Shown: piece by piece, positions 28,786 to 38,712 of the stretch
Numbering within the stretch: position 1 is the first letter of the stretch
How the letters are laid out: each line of letters begins with the position of its first letter
Assembly (NCBI RefSeq): GCF_000243415.2
Contig: NZ_KI912270.1
Location: forward strand, 6,343,837-6,407,836
Length of the DNA stretch: 64,000 bases
Source of the DNA: Mycolicibacterium tusciae JS617
GTDB taxonomy: Bacteria; Actinomycetota; Actinomycetes; Mycobacteriales; Mycobacteriaceae
Reading direction: 5' to 3'
Made by a program: the position numbers and the translations under genes
Notes under the pieces: model-generated
What the model was told of the DNA's origin: nothing
The model's database searches: none
What the model saw: the letters and a program-made list of their open reading frames with translations, nothing else

Positions 28786-29637
28786 GTGCAGCCTTTCCTC
28801 GGCACCGAGGCGCTCGCCGCCGGTGTGGTCACTCGGTATCAGCTCGCGACGCGTTACGACGCGCTCTTCCGCAACGTCTACGTGCCCAAGGGGCAGGCGG
28901 TGACACCGATAGACAGGGCGATCGGAGCCTGGCTGTGGTCGGGCAGGCGCGCGACGGCCGCTGGACTTTCCGCGGCCGCGCTCCACGGATGTCGTTGGAT
29001 CGACGCGAGATTGCCCGCCGAGCTCAACCAAGCCAGCAGACACAGGACGACGGGCATCGTGCTCCACAGCGACACCCTTCATGAGGACGAACGTTGCCTC
29101 GTCAAGGGTGTACCGGTGACGACGGCCGCCCGCACGGCCTTCGACCTCGGCCGTCGCCCCGGTACCGAGAGAGCCGTGATCCGAATCGACGCGCTGACAC
29201 AGGCAACCCGCCTCAAGGCAGAAGCAGTCGACGCCCTTGTCGAGCGCCACCGCGGCGCCCGCGGGCTGGTCAACCTGCGCAAAGCCCTTGAGCTTTCCGA
29301 CCCCGGCGCGGAGTCACCCCAGGAGACCCGGACGCGCCTGGTCCTGACCGCCGCAGGCTTGCGGCCCACGCACACACAGATCGACGTGTTCGACCGATAT
29401 GACCACGTCGGGCGTATCGACATGGGGTATCTCACCTGGAAAGTCGGCGTCGAGTACGACGGCCATCAACACTGGACCGACCCATTGGTACGCAGCCGGG
29501 ACATCGAACGTCAGGCGGAGCTCGAGGCGCTCGGATGGCGGATTGTGCGGGTGAACGCAGATATGTTGCGGTACCGGAAGCCGATCATCGTCGCGCGTAC
29601 CCGTGCCGCGCTGCGGGCAGCGGGCGCAGCTGTCTGA
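28786..29637 (+). CDS. AbiEi-like / DUF559 (Vsr-type) endonuclease-like protein
   Basis: A 283-residue protein with two parts. The N-terminal half (VQPFLGTEALAAGVVTRYQL and the following region ending GLSAAALHGCRW) resembles the winged-helix start of AbiEi-type antitoxin proteins. The C-terminal part has the DUF559/Vsr-like nuclease pattern: GRIDMGYLTWKVGVEYDGHQ, then a helix with RSRDIERQAELEALGW and IVRVNADML. Asp and Glu in these strands could bind metal. I prefer the GTG at 28786 over a TTG at 28765. The gene is bracketed by two 57-bp palindromic repeats, the second beginning at the base after its stop. No partner toxin or methylase is adjacent. Nuclease activity is inferred. Confidence 0.75.
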   Translation: MQPFLGTEALAAGVVTRYQLATRYDALFRNVYVPKGQAVTPIDRAIGAWLWSGRRATAAGLSAAALHGCRWIDARLPAELNQASRHRTTGIVLHSDTLHEDERCLVKGVPVTTAARTAFDLGRRPGTERAVIRIDALTQATRLKAEAVDALVERHRGARGLVNLRKALELSDPGAESPQETRTRLVLTAAGLRPTHTQIDVFDRYDHVGRIDMGYLTWKVGVEYDGHQHWTDPLVRSRDIERQAELEALGWRIVRVNADMLRYRKPIIVARTRAALRAAGAAV

Positions 29638-29694
29638 CGAACGTGAGCTTGTGTTCGTAGAATTACCGCTTCTTCGAACCCAACTTCACGTTCG
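29638..29694. repeat. 57-bp palindromic repeat, copy B
   Basis: Same outer arms as copy A (CGAACGTGA at 29638-29646, TCACGTTCG at 29686-29694); the inner stem is degraded. It starts at the base after the DUF559 stop codon, and its outer right arm, read on the minus strand, supplies the TGA stop of the neighbouring RDD gene. Confidence 0.92.
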
Positions 29695-30171
29695 CCGCAC
29701 CACCGCGGTGTTGGTGAAGCGATCCTGATAGCCGCGCAGATCGCTGTCGGTGAACAGTGCCGGGATGACGAAGAACACGAGGATCCCGCGCACGGTCGCG
29801 CGGCCGAGCCCGACGTGAATCCGGTTGTCGATGGAGGCCACGCGCAGGCCGAGTGCCAACTGGCCCGGGGTGAAGCCGAAGAGTCGCACCGAAATGATGC
29901 CGAGCACGACCCAGACCACCGCGATCGACGAGGAACCCCACGGCGAGTACAGGAAGGTCTGCTGGTTCATCAGCCCGAGCGCGACAACAAGCCCGACAAG
30001 CCCGTAGGCGATGAACCAGTCGATCAGCAGCGCAGCGATGCGCCTACCGAACCCAGCAATCGAACCGGGGCCGGATTCGGGCAAACCAAGGCGCTGACCG
30101 GGATATTCGTTGAGTCCTGATTCGCTGCCCGGTTCGGACCCCGACAGCCAGGACCCCAATGCGCGGGCCAT
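29686..30171 (-). CDS. RDD family membrane protein next to glnA1
   Basis: A 161-residue protein with three hydrophobic helices (about residues 44-66, 79-100 and 126-145) and the RDD signature RRIAALLIDWF with Arg and Asp. The segment TPGQLALGLRVASID is also typical. RDD proteins are conserved beside glnA1 in mycobacteria; their role is not well defined, though transport has been suggested for some. The last residues VVRRT and the stop codon come partly from the 57-bp repeat copy B, so the natural C-terminus may have been altered by that repeat. Confidence 0.85.
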   Translation of the reverse strand: MARALGSWLSGSEPGSESGLNEYPGQRLGLPESGPGSIAGFGRRIAALLIDWFIAYGLVGLVVALGLMNQQTFLYSPWGSSSIAVVWVVLGIISVRLFGFTPGQLALGLRVASIDNRIHVGLGRATVRGILVFFVIPALFTDSDLRGYQDRFTNTAVVRRT

Positions 30172-30199
30172 ACTGTCAGGATATGCGCTGCGGCATTGC

Positions 30200-30237
30200 G
30201 TAACTTCGGCGCAACATGCGGTTGATGACGGTGCAAC
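30200..30237 (+). promoter_or_regulatory. Candidate GlnR operator upstream of glnA1
   Basis: GTAAC, 6 nt, GCAAC, 6 nt, TTGAT, 6 nt, GCAAC. The spacing equals that of actinobacterial GlnR boxes (gTnAC-n6-GaAAC pairs). It lies 53-90 nt before the glnA1 start, a suitable place for nitrogen-controlled activation. Two of the four half-sites match well and the third is poor. Confidence 0.5.
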
Positions 30238-30289
30238 ATCGTGTCCATACCGTCAACGCGCGGGTTACCAGATATAAGGAGAGTTCTCA

Positions 30290-31726
<1,437 letters not shown>

Positions 31727-31740
31727 CAGAGCTCTGAGGT

Positions 31741-31776
31741 GAAGGGCCGGGTGGCGTTCGCGCCATCCGGCCCTTC
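31741..31776 (+). terminator. Hairpin terminator after glnA1
   Basis: A 16-bp near-perfect stem (GAAGGGCCGGGTGGCG with CGCCATCCGGCCCTTC) with a TTCG loop starts 14 nt after the glnA1 stop. There is no strong U-tract, as is common for mycobacterial terminators. Confidence 0.75.
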
Positions 31777-31811
31777 GTCATATGGCTGTGAAAATTCCGT
31801 CCGGCTGCGCG

Positions 31812-31817
31812 TAGGGT
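31812..31817 (+). promoter_or_regulatory. Candidate -10 hexamer for the DoxX gene
   Basis: TAGGGT ends 8 nt before the ATG at 31826. GAGGGA also lies between them, so both leaderless and short-leader starts are possible. Confidence 0.4.
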
Positions 31818-31825
31818 CGAGGGAC

Positions 31826-32350
31826 ATGACGACCAATCTGGATGCCCGCCTCGCGGGCTACCACTCACCCGTCCTGAGCATCTTCCGCATCATCTTCGGA
31901 CTGCTGTACATGATGCACGGCACGCAGAAGCTGTTCGATTGGCCGATCGCGGCACCCGCGCCGATCGAAACCGGCTCCTTCCCGTTCTGGTGGGCCGGGC
32001 TCATCGAAGTCGTGCTCGGCCTCTTGATCACAGTCGGACTGTTCACCCGGATCGCGGCGTTCATCGCTTCGGGCGAGATGGCATTCGCGTACTTCTATGC
32101 GCATTGGCCCATCCTCAAGGGCGACGCGACGCAGCCCTTCTGGCCGATCGCCAACGGCGGCGAACTGGCCGTCCTGTACTGCTTCGGCTTCCTGCTGCTC
32201 GCCACGACCGGCGCGGGCGCCTGGGCGGTCGACAGCCGCCGGCGCGGCCGGGTGGCCGGAACGACTGCGACGGCCGGCCGCCCCCTGGTCACCGGGACTG
32301 CGGCGCCACGTGCGCGCGGCGGATTGCTCAGCCGGTTCCGCCGCCGCTAG
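31826..32350 (+). CDS. DoxX family membrane protein
   Basis: A 174-residue protein with four hydrophobic helices and the DoxX signature: LSIFRIIFGLLYMMHGTQKLF at the start, and WWAGLIEVVLGLLITVGLFT in the second helix. The C-terminal tail (about residues 140-174) is basic and likely cytoplasmic. In mycobacteria some DoxX proteins work with SodA and thiol homeostasis, but many are uncharacterised, so no specific role is claimed. The start follows TAGGGT by 8 nt. It sits after the glnA1 terminator and is probably transcribed separately; it converges on the oxidoreductase gene with no intergenic space. Confidence 0.87.
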   Translation: MTTNLDARLAGYHSPVLSIFRIIFGLLYMMHGTQKLFDWPIAAPAPIETGSFPFWWAGLIEVVLGLLITVGLFTRIAAFIASGEMAFAYFYAHWPILKGDATQPFWPIANGGELAVLYCFGFLLLATTGAGAWAVDSRRRGRVAGTTATAGRPLVTGTAAPRARGGLLSRFRRR

Positions 32351-33208
32351 TCAGTCGAGCGCCATGTCCTTGCGAAACTTGCGCATGCCGTCGATCTTGT
32401 CGTCGAGCGTCGCCAGCGGGCCCGAATAGAACATCCACGGCATGGTGATGATGCCGTCGATCCCGCCCGCCTGCGCACGCTCGTAGTGCTCAGGGGTGAA
32501 CGCATCGGTGAGCGGGGTGATGACGGTGAAATCGTCCATCGTCAGCCCCTTTTCGGCGCGCAGTTCGCGTAGTTTCTCGATGCGCAACAGCGCCTGGTCG
32601 GTGTTGATCAGGTCGCCGATCCACCCGTCGTGCTTTGCCGCGCGACGCAGCGCGATGTCGGACAGTCCGCCGACGAAGACCGGGATGTGCGGCGGCGTGG
32701 GCTCCATCTCCAGCCGCGGCGTCTGGTAGAACTCGCCGTCGAACTCCGTCCAGCCCGGCTTCCAGAGTTCCTTCATCAGCTGCAGCATCTCGTCGGTGCG
32801 CTTGCCGCGACGGGCGAACTGCTGCCCCATCAGGGTGAACTCCTCCTCGCACCAGCCCACACCGATACCGAGTTCCAACCGTCCGCCGGCCAACACTGCC
32901 GCCGTACCAATGGATTTCGCCGCCGAGTACGGATCACGCATGGCGGGCAGGTACACCGTCGTGACGAACCGCAGCCGCGTCGTGACCATCGCCAGGGCGC
33001 CGATCAAGACCCACGGATCCGGCCAGTCGGTGAATGCCTCCCACCGCCGCTTGCCGTCCTTGGTGTAGGGATACGGCGTCTTCAGCGTTTCGAGGTTGAT
33101 CACATGGTCCGGAATCCCCAGGCCGTCGTAGCCGAGCTCGTCGGCAGCCTTGGCGATCTCGACGACTTCACCCGTATCGAGAAAAGCCGCGCTCACATAG
33201 ACTTTCAT
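32351..33208 (-). CDS. LLM-class F420-dependent oxidoreductase (TIGR03619-like)
   Basis: A 285-residue TIM-barrel flavin/F420-dependent enzyme of the luciferase-like family. Typical stretches are AKAADELGYDGLGIPDHV near the N-terminus, LRFVTTVYLPAMRDP in the core, GGRLELGIGVGWCEEEF and VPVFVGGLSDIALRRAA-like text (IPVFVGGLSDIALRRAA) in the last third. Mycobacterial members usually use F420 rather than FMN. The substrate is unknown. Its ATG overlaps the upstream thioesterase stop as ATGA, so the two genes form a coupled pair reading away from glnE. Confidence 0.87.
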   Translation of the reverse strand: MKVYVSAAFLDTGEVVEIAKAADELGYDGLGIPDHVINLETLKTPYPYTKDGKRRWEAFTDWPDPWVLIGALAMVTTRLRFVTTVYLPAMRDPYSAAKSIGTAAVLAGGRLELGIGVGWCEEEFTLMGQQFARRGKRTDEMLQLMKELWKPGWTEFDGEFYQTPRLEMEPTPPHIPVFVGGLSDIALRRAAKHDGWIGDLINTDQALLRIEKLRELRAEKGLTMDDFTVITPLTDAFTPEHYERAQAGGIDGIITMPWMFYSGPLATLDDKIDGMRKFRKDMALD

Positions 33209-33840
33209 CCAGCGTCACGCGCCCACGCCGGCCGGATGAAGACACCTTCCGCCTCGACTGTCGGACCGTCGGCGTCCTTCAAATATCCTCTGGCGTACGT
33301 CTTCACGCCCTCGGACCGCTCCACGAAAGCCTCCGCGCGCAGCGGGCCCAGCGGCGTGCCACGCAGGTACCGCAGTGAGATGGTGCCGGTGAACTTCGGC
33401 TGCGTCAGCCCTTCGCTGGCCGCCTCACCGAGGAGGTGGTCGAGCACCAGGGCGCAGATGCCGCCGTGCACCCATCCGGGTGGCCCCTCGTAGGCGCCGG
33501 ACAACGTGAACTCGCTCCAGCACTGACCGTCGTCCTCGTGATGGATGACCATCGGCGGTGCGATCGCATTGCGCAGCCCCACAGCGGGATTGGCCCATGC
33601 CAGCGGTCGCCCGGTGGCCTCATGGCGCAGAGTCGTCGTGACGGAACGCTGCTTGCTTTCGAGCAGCTCAGTCAGCGCCGCGATCCTGTCCTGGGCGTCG
33701 CGAACAGTGTCCTCGTCGACCTCGGTGTGCAGGCCGGCCTCGATGAGCCTGCGCAACGATTCCGTCAGCGGTCCGTAGAGCGCGCGCTGTCGCTCGTACT
33801 CCGCATCGCTGATGACGTCGAACCCGAAGTCCATGCTCAT
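33205..33840 (-). CDS. PaaI-type hotdog thioesterase
   Basis: A 211-residue protein whose second half is a hotdog-fold thioesterase: PGWVHGGICALVLDHLLGEAA (about residues 120-140) carries the HGG motif with the active-site Asp on the central helix, and TGTISLRYLRGTPLGPL follows. The first 60 residues are a charged helical extension. It probably hydrolyses an acyl-CoA. It is coupled by a 4-nt overlap to the downstream F420-type oxidoreductase and lies 22 nt after glnE on the same strand. Confidence 0.85.
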   Translation of the reverse strand: MSMDFGFDVISDAEYERQRALYGPLTESLRRLIEAGLHTEVDEDTVRDAQDRIAALTELLESKQRSVTTTLRHEATGRPLAWANPAVGLRNAIAPPMVIHHEDDGQCWSEFTLSGAYEGPPGWVHGGICALVLDHLLGEAASEGLTQPKFTGTISLRYLRGTPLGPLRAEAFVERSEGVKTYARGYLKDADGPTVEAEGVFIRPAWARDAG

Positions 33841-33862
33841 TCGCTGTACCTATTCACCCTGC

Positions 33863-36829
33863 TCACTCACCGAAAACCTTTCGTACCACTGCTTTTGCCC
33901 GCCTGGTCACCCGCAGGTAGTTGTCGAGGAACTCGCCGCCGTCGTCGCTGTCCCAGCCGGCGGCCAACGCCACCGCGTTGAGCTGACGGCCCGGTCCCGG
34001 TAGCTGATCGGTGGGCTTACCGCGCACCAGCACCAGCGCATTTCGCGCGCGCGTCGCAGTCAGCCAGGCCTGCCGAAGCAACTCGACGTCGCCCTCCGCG
34101 ATCAGCTCGGCGGCGCCGATCGCGTTCAACGCGTTCAACGTCGAAGTGCAGTGCAACGCAGGCACTTTGTCTGCATGTCGCAGCTGCAGCAGCTGCACCG
34201 TCCACTCGATGTCCGCGAGCCCGCCGCGGCCGAGCTTGGTGTGGGTGTTGGGGTCGGCGCCGCGCGGCAGCCGCTCGGCGTCGATGCGGGCCTTGATCCG
34301 CCTGATCTCCTGCACCGCCTGCTGCGAGACCCCACCAGATGGGTAGCGCGTCTTGTCGATCATCAACAAGAAGCGTTCCCCCAAGTCCGGATCGCCCGCC
34401 ACGCGATGCGCGCGCAGCAGCGCCTGCACCTCCCACGTCTGGACGTACTTCTCGTAGTACGCCTCATACGAGGCGAGCGTTCTCACCAACGGACCGTTGC
34501 GGCCTTCTGGCCGCAGATTGGCGTCAACCTCCAACGGCGGATCCGCGGACGGTGTGCCCAGCAGCGCGCGCACCTTCTCGGCCACCGATACCGACCACTT
34601 CACCGCCACCGATTCCTCGACGCCGTCGTTAGCTTCACACACGAACATCACATCGGCGTCCGACCCGTAGCCCAGTTCCGCACCGCCGAGTCGCCCCATC
34701 GCGATCACCGCGATGCGGGCAGGTGCGCCGTCGTCGCCGGTGTTGTCGCGGATCACCGCTTCGAGTGCGGCCTGTAATACGGCCACCCACACCGATGTCA
34801 GCGCGTAACACACGTCGGTGACCTCGAGCATGCCCAGCAGGTCGGCCGACGCGATGCGCGCCAGCTCCCGCCTGCGCAACGTGCGCGCCGCGGCGATCGC
34901 CCGCACCGGATCGGCGTGGCGGCCCGCCGACGCCACAAGCGCGCGAGCGACTCCGTCAGGCTCGACTTCGAGCAGCTTGGGGCCACTCGGGCCATCGGCG
35001 TAGAGCTGGATGACCTCCGGGGCCCTCATCAGCAGTTCCGGCACGTAGGCGGAGATACCCAGCACCCGCATCAGCCGCTTGGCCACCGCGCCCTCGTCGC
35101 GCAGCGTCGACAGATACCACCGCGCATCGGACAGCGCCTCGCTGATCCGCCGGTACGACAGCAGACCCGCGTCAGGGTCGGGCGTGTCGGAGAGCCAGTC
35201 GAGCAGCGTCGGCAGCAGAACCCGCTGCACCTGCCCGCGACGGCCGCCCTCACCCGTCAACGCCCTCAGGTGGGTCAGCGCGCTCTGCGGACCTTCGTAG
35301 CCCAGCGCGGCCAGCTGGCGCTCGGCGGCGTCGGCGCTCAACCCCTCCGGAATCCCGAATGCACCAACCGATTCCAACAGCGGTTGATAGAAGAGTTTGG
35401 CGTGCAGCCGCGACACCCGCATGTTCTGCCGCTTCAGCTCTTCGCGCAGGACGCCGAGGGCGTCGTGGGTGCCATCGGGGCGGACGTGGGCGGCCCGCGC
35501 CAACCAGCGCAGCGCCTCGTCGTCGTCGTCGTCGGGAAGCATGTGCGTGCGCTTGAGCCGCTGCAGTTGCAACCGGTGCTCGAGTAGGCGCAGGAACTCG
35601 TAGGACGCCGTCAGGTTCGCCGTGTCGTCGCGGCCGATGTAGCCGCCATTGCCGAGCGCGGCCAATGCGTCGACCGTCGACGCCACACGGAGCGATTCGT
35701 CGTTGCGGCCGTGCACCAGCTGCAGCAGCTGGACCGCGAACTCGACGTCGCGCAGCCCGCCGGTGCCGAGCTTGATCTCACGGGTCCGCATGCCTGCGGG
35801 CACGTTCTCGACGACGCGCCGCCGCATCGCCTGCACCTCGGGAACGAAGTCCTCCCGTTCGCACGCCGTCCACACCATCGGCATCAGCGCCTCGATGTAG
35901 CGCTTGCCCAGCTCGGCGTCACCGACCGCGGGCCGTGCCTTCATCAACGCCTGGAACTCCCACGTCTTGGCCCAGCGCTGGTAGTAGGCCACATGGGAGT
36001 CCAGCGTGCGTACCAGCTGACCCCGTTTGCCCTCGGGGCGCAACGCCGCGTCAACTTCGAAGAACGCATCCCCGGCGAACCGCATCACCTCGCCGGCCAC
36101 CCGGGTCGCGATCGGAAGTTCGGACTCCGCCGAACCCTCCGCCACGAAGATCACGTCGACGTCGCTGACGTAGTTCAGCTCGCGCGCGCCGCACTTGCCC
36201 ATCGCGATGACGGCCAGCCGTGGCGGTTCGTCGCACCCCACCGCCTTGTGCGCGACAGCCATCGCGGCATCCAGCGCGGCGTCGGCAAGGTCGGATAGAT
36301 GTTCACCGACGGTCGGGAACGGAAGGACGGGTTCGTTCTCGACGGTCGACGCCAGGTCCAGACCCGCGAGCACCAACAGCCGGTCGCGGTAGAGGCATTG
36401 CAGCGGTTGTAAGGCATCCGTTGCGTCCGTTGCCTTTTCGGCTAGGTCACGAAAGGTTGCGCGCACCTCGTCGGCCGAAGGCAGCGTGACGCCTCCCGCC
36501 AGCAATTGCCAGCTCTCCGGGTGCGCGACCAGGTGGTCACCGAGTGCCAGTGACGAGCCGAGCACACCGAACAGCCGGCCCCGCAGGCCGCGGTCGGTGA
36601 GCAATTCCCGGTTGAGGATGCCCCAGCCGTCGCCCAGCGCGTCGACCAACCGCACCATCGTCGCTAGGGCGTTGTCGGCGTCGGGGGCGCGCGACAGTGA
36701 CCACAGCAACTCGACGTGCGCGTCGGTGTTCCACCCGAGCCGATCCAGATCGGTGGGCGCGGTGGGTTCGACCAATCCGAGCCGTCCTACGCTGGGCAGC
36801 TTCGGACGCTGCGTCGCGGGTTTGGCCAC
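33863..36829 (-). CDS. glnE: Glutamine synthetase adenylyltransferase / adenylyl-removing enzyme
   Basis: A 988-residue bifunctional GlnE with two nucleotidyltransferase domains. The N-terminal domain carries [16 protein letters not shown] and the C-terminal one [16 protein letters not shown], each with the paired Asp metal ligands. By analogy with E. coli the N-terminal half removes AMP from and the C-terminal half adds AMP to the Tyr of GlnA1. The start is a GTG. It lies between glnA2 and the thioesterase gene on the same strand, 35 nt downstream of glnA2, forming the conserved glnA2-glnE unit. Confidence 0.95.
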   Translation of the reverse strand: MAKPATQRPKLPSVGRLGLVEPTAPTDLDRLGWNTDAHVELLWSLSRAPDADNALATMVRLVDALGDGWGILNRELLTDRGLRGRLFGVLGSSLALGDHLVAHPESWQLLAGGVTLPSADEVRATFRDLAEKATDATDALQPLQCLYRDRLLVLAGLDLASTVENEPVLPFPTVGEHLSDLADAALDAAMAVAHKAVGCDEPPRLAVIAMGKCGARELNYVSDVDVIFVAEGSAESELPIATRVAGEVMRFAGDAFFEVDAALRPEGKRGQLVRTLDSHVAYYQRWAKTWEFQALMKARPAVGDAELGKRYIEALMPMVWTACEREDFVPEVQAMRRRVVENVPAGMRTREIKLGTGGLRDVEFAVQLLQLVHGRNDESLRVASTVDALAALGNGGYIGRDDTANLTASYEFLRLLEHRLQLQRLKRTHMLPDDDDDEALRWLARAAHVRPDGTHDALGVLREELKRQNMRVSRLHAKLFYQPLLESVGAFGIPEGLSADAAERQLAALGYEGPQSALTHLRALTGEGGRRGQVQRVLLPTLLDWLSDTPDPDAGLLSYRRISEALSDARWYLSTLRDEGAVAKRLMRVLGISAYVPELLMRAPEVIQLYADGPSGPKLLEVEPDGVARALVASAGRHADPVRAIAAARTLRRRELARIASADLLGMLEVTDVCYALTSVWVAVLQAALEAVIRDNTGDDGAPARIAVIAMGRLGGAELGYGSDADVMFVCEANDGVEESVAVKWSVSVAEKVRALLGTPSADPPLEVDANLRPEGRNGPLVRTLASYEAYYEKYVQTWEVQALLRAHRVAGDPDLGERFLLMIDKTRYPSGGVSQQAVQEIRRIKARIDAERLPRGADPNTHTKLGRGGLADIEWTVQLLQLRHADKVPALHCTSTLNALNAIGAAELIAEGDVELLRQAWLTATRARNALVLVRGKPTDQLPGPGRQLNAVALAAGWDSDDGGEFLDNYLRVTRRAKAVVRKVFGE

Positions 36830-36864
36830 GGCTCGACGTTAGCGCACCGGCAGTACGTGCCGAA

Positions 36865-38205
36865 TTACAGAGACAGGTAGGCCTTGAGCTCATACGGCGT
36901 GACGCTGCTGCGGTAGTTCTCCCACTCGGCTCGCTTGTTGCGCAGGAAGTAGTCGAACACGTGCTCCCCCAACGCTTCTGCCACGAGTTCGGAGTTCTCC
37001 ATCTCGCTCAGCGCCACCCCGAGGCTGCCAGGCAGCTCCTTGTAGCCCATCGCGCGGCGCTCCTCGGGCGTGAGGTTCCATACGTTGTCCTCGGCCTGAG
37101 GGCTGAGGACGTAGTTCTTCTCGATGCCGCGCAGTCCGGCGGCGAGCAGCACGGCGAAGCTCAGATACGGATTGCACGCCGAGTCGGGACTGCGCACCTC
37201 GACGCGTCGCGACGACGCCTTGCGCGGCGTGTACATCGGCACCCGCACCAGCGCCGAACGGTTGGCCGCTCCCCAGGACGCCGCGGTCGGCGCCTCGCCA
37301 CCGTGGACCAGCCGCTTGTAGGAGTTCACCCACTGGTTGGTGACGGCGCTGATCTCGTTGGCGTGCTCGAGGATGCCCGCGATGAACGACTTGGCGACGT
37401 CGGAGAGCTGCAACACGTCATCCGGACTGTGGAATGCGTTGGTGTCGCCCTCGAACAGACTCATATGGGTGTGCATCGCCGATCCGGGATGCTCGGAGAA
37501 CGGCTTGGGCATGAACGACGCCCGCACCCCGTCGGCGAGCGCGACCTCTTTGACGACGTAGCGGAAGGTCATGACGTTGTCGGCCATCGACAGCGCATCG
37601 GCGTAGCGCAGGTCGATCTCCTGCTGGCCAGGCGCACCCTCGTGGTGGCTGAACTCCACCGAGATGCCCATCTGCTCGAGCGCGTCGATGGCGTGGCGGC
37701 GGAAGTTCGGCGCGGCGTCGTGCACCGCCTGGTCGAAATAGCCGCCGTTGTCCGCGGGCACCGGAATAGAACCGTCGTATTCCCCCGGCTTGAGCAGGAA
37801 GAACTCGATCTCGGGGTGCACATAGCAGGAGAAGCCGAGGTCACTGGCCTTGGACAGCTGCCGACGCAGGACGTGCCGGGAGTCCGCCCATGACGGCGAA
37901 CCGTCCGGCATCGTGATGTCGCAGAACATCCGCGCGGAGTGGTGGTCGCCTGCGCTGGACGTCCACGGCAGCACCTGGAACGTCGACGGATCCGGCCGCG
38001 CGACCATGTCGGCCTCTGAGACGCGGGCGAAACCCTCGATCGCCGACCCGTCGAAGCCGATGCCCTCCTCGAATGCGCCCTCCAGTTCGGCGGGCGCGAT
38101 GGCGACGGATTTCAGGTATCCCAAGACGTCGGTGAACCACAATCGGACGAAGCGGATATCGCGTTCTTCCAGCGTGCGCAGCACGAATTCCTTCTGCCGG
38201 TCCAT
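36865..38205 (-). CDS. glnA2: Glutamine synthetase-like protein GlnA2
   Basis: A 446-residue GS-I-alpha type enzyme. Signatures are GIGFDGSAIEGFARVSEAD near residues 48-66, KPFSEHPGSAMHTHMSLF (ATP site), and [17 protein letters not shown]. The region equivalent to the GlnA1 adenylylation site reads NVWNLTPEERRAMG, with Trp-Asn-Leu in place of Leu-Tyr-Glu, so GlnE control by Tyr adenylylation is unlikely. Mycobacterial GlnA2 is dispensable, and some actinobacterial paralogues act on polyamines; which applies here cannot be told. TACCCT lies 6 nt before the ATG, and a GlnR-like half box lies 23-38 nt upstream. Confidence 0.93.
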   Translation of the reverse strand: MDRQKEFVLRTLEERDIRFVRLWFTDVLGYLKSVAIAPAELEGAFEEGIGFDGSAIEGFARVSEADMVARPDPSTFQVLPWTSSAGDHHSARMFCDITMPDGSPSWADSRHVLRRQLSKASDLGFSCYVHPEIEFFLLKPGEYDGSIPVPADNGGYFDQAVHDAAPNFRRHAIDALEQMGISVEFSHHEGAPGQQEIDLRYADALSMADNVMTFRYVVKEVALADGVRASFMPKPFSEHPGSAMHTHMSLFEGDTNAFHSPDDVLQLSDVAKSFIAGILEHANEISAVTNQWVNSYKRLVHGGEAPTAASWGAANRSALVRVPMYTPRKASSRRVEVRSPDSACNPYLSFAVLLAAGLRGIEKNYVLSPQAEDNVWNLTPEERRAMGYKELPGSLGVALSEMENSELVAEALGEHVFDYFLRNKRAEWENYRSSVTPYELKAYLSL

Positions 38206-38211
38206 GTCCGC

Positions 38212-38217
38212 AGGGTA
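38212..38217 (-). promoter_or_regulatory. Candidate -10 hexamer for leaderless glnA2 transcript
   Basis: TACCCT on the minus strand ends 6 nt before the ATG at 38205. Confidence 0.45.
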
Positions 38218-38227
38218 TGCACCGGCT

Positions 38228-38243
38228 GTTAAATCTGTGTTAC
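38228..38243 (-). promoter_or_regulatory. Candidate GlnR half box upstream of glnA2
   Basis: On the minus strand GTAAC, 6 nt, TTAAC. One a-b pair of the actinobacterial GlnR pattern is present; a second pair is not clear. It overlaps the -35 area of the candidate leaderless promoter. Confidence 0.35.
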
Positions 38244-38265
38244 ATGCCAGCTGCGATTATCGGAG

Positions 38266-38712
38266 TCAGGCGTCGAGTTCGTAGCTCAGCCAGGTCGATT
38301 TCGCCGCACCGATACCGTCGTAGAGCCGTTGCGCCGTCGCGTTGTCCGGCGCCGTCTCCCACACCAGCTTCTCGGCGCCGCGATCGCGGCACAGCGCAAG
38401 ACCGCGGTCGATCAGGGCCCGCCCGGTGCCTGTGCCGCGAGCCGCCGACTCCACATACAGGTCGTTGAGCACTCCCACCCGGGCGGCGTACAAGGTCTGC
38501 CAGGACCAGTAGATCGTCGCGAATCCCAAGGGTGTTCGGTCGCCGCGCGCAATCAGCTGCAGCCCCTCGTCGGGGTTCTCGATCAGGGCGTTGGCCAGCG
38601 CCAGCAGGCGATCATCGGGCGGATCCACGCGATAGAAATCGCAGTAGCTCCGCATCATCGGCATCAGCTCCGGGAGGTCCGACGCGGTAACCGGCTCGAT
38701 GGTCAGTCGCAT
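38266..38712 (-). CDS. GNAT family N-acetyltransferase
   Basis: A 148-residue GNAT. The acetyl-CoA pyrophosphate loop is visible as SAARGTGTGRALIDRG (about residues 88-103), preceded by the beta strand ARVGVLNDLYVE and followed by GAEKLVWETAPDNATAQRLYDGIG, the usual last strand and helix. The acceptor is unknown. Its ATG overlaps the last 10 nt of the upstream protease gene, so the two are coupled. Confidence 0.87.
   Translation of the reverse strand: MRLTIEPVTASDLPELMPMMRSYCDFYRVDPPDDRLLALANALIENPDEGLQLIARGDRTPLGFATIYWSWQTLYAARVGVLNDLYVESAARGTGTGRALIDRGLALCRDRGAEKLVWETAPDNATAQRLYDGIGAAKSTWLSYELDA

Noticed and set aside
31739..31825. N-terminal extension of the DoxX gene through the glnA1 terminator
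   Set aside because: It would translate the terminator hairpin; the ATG at 31826 has a -10 hexamer and fits the family start.
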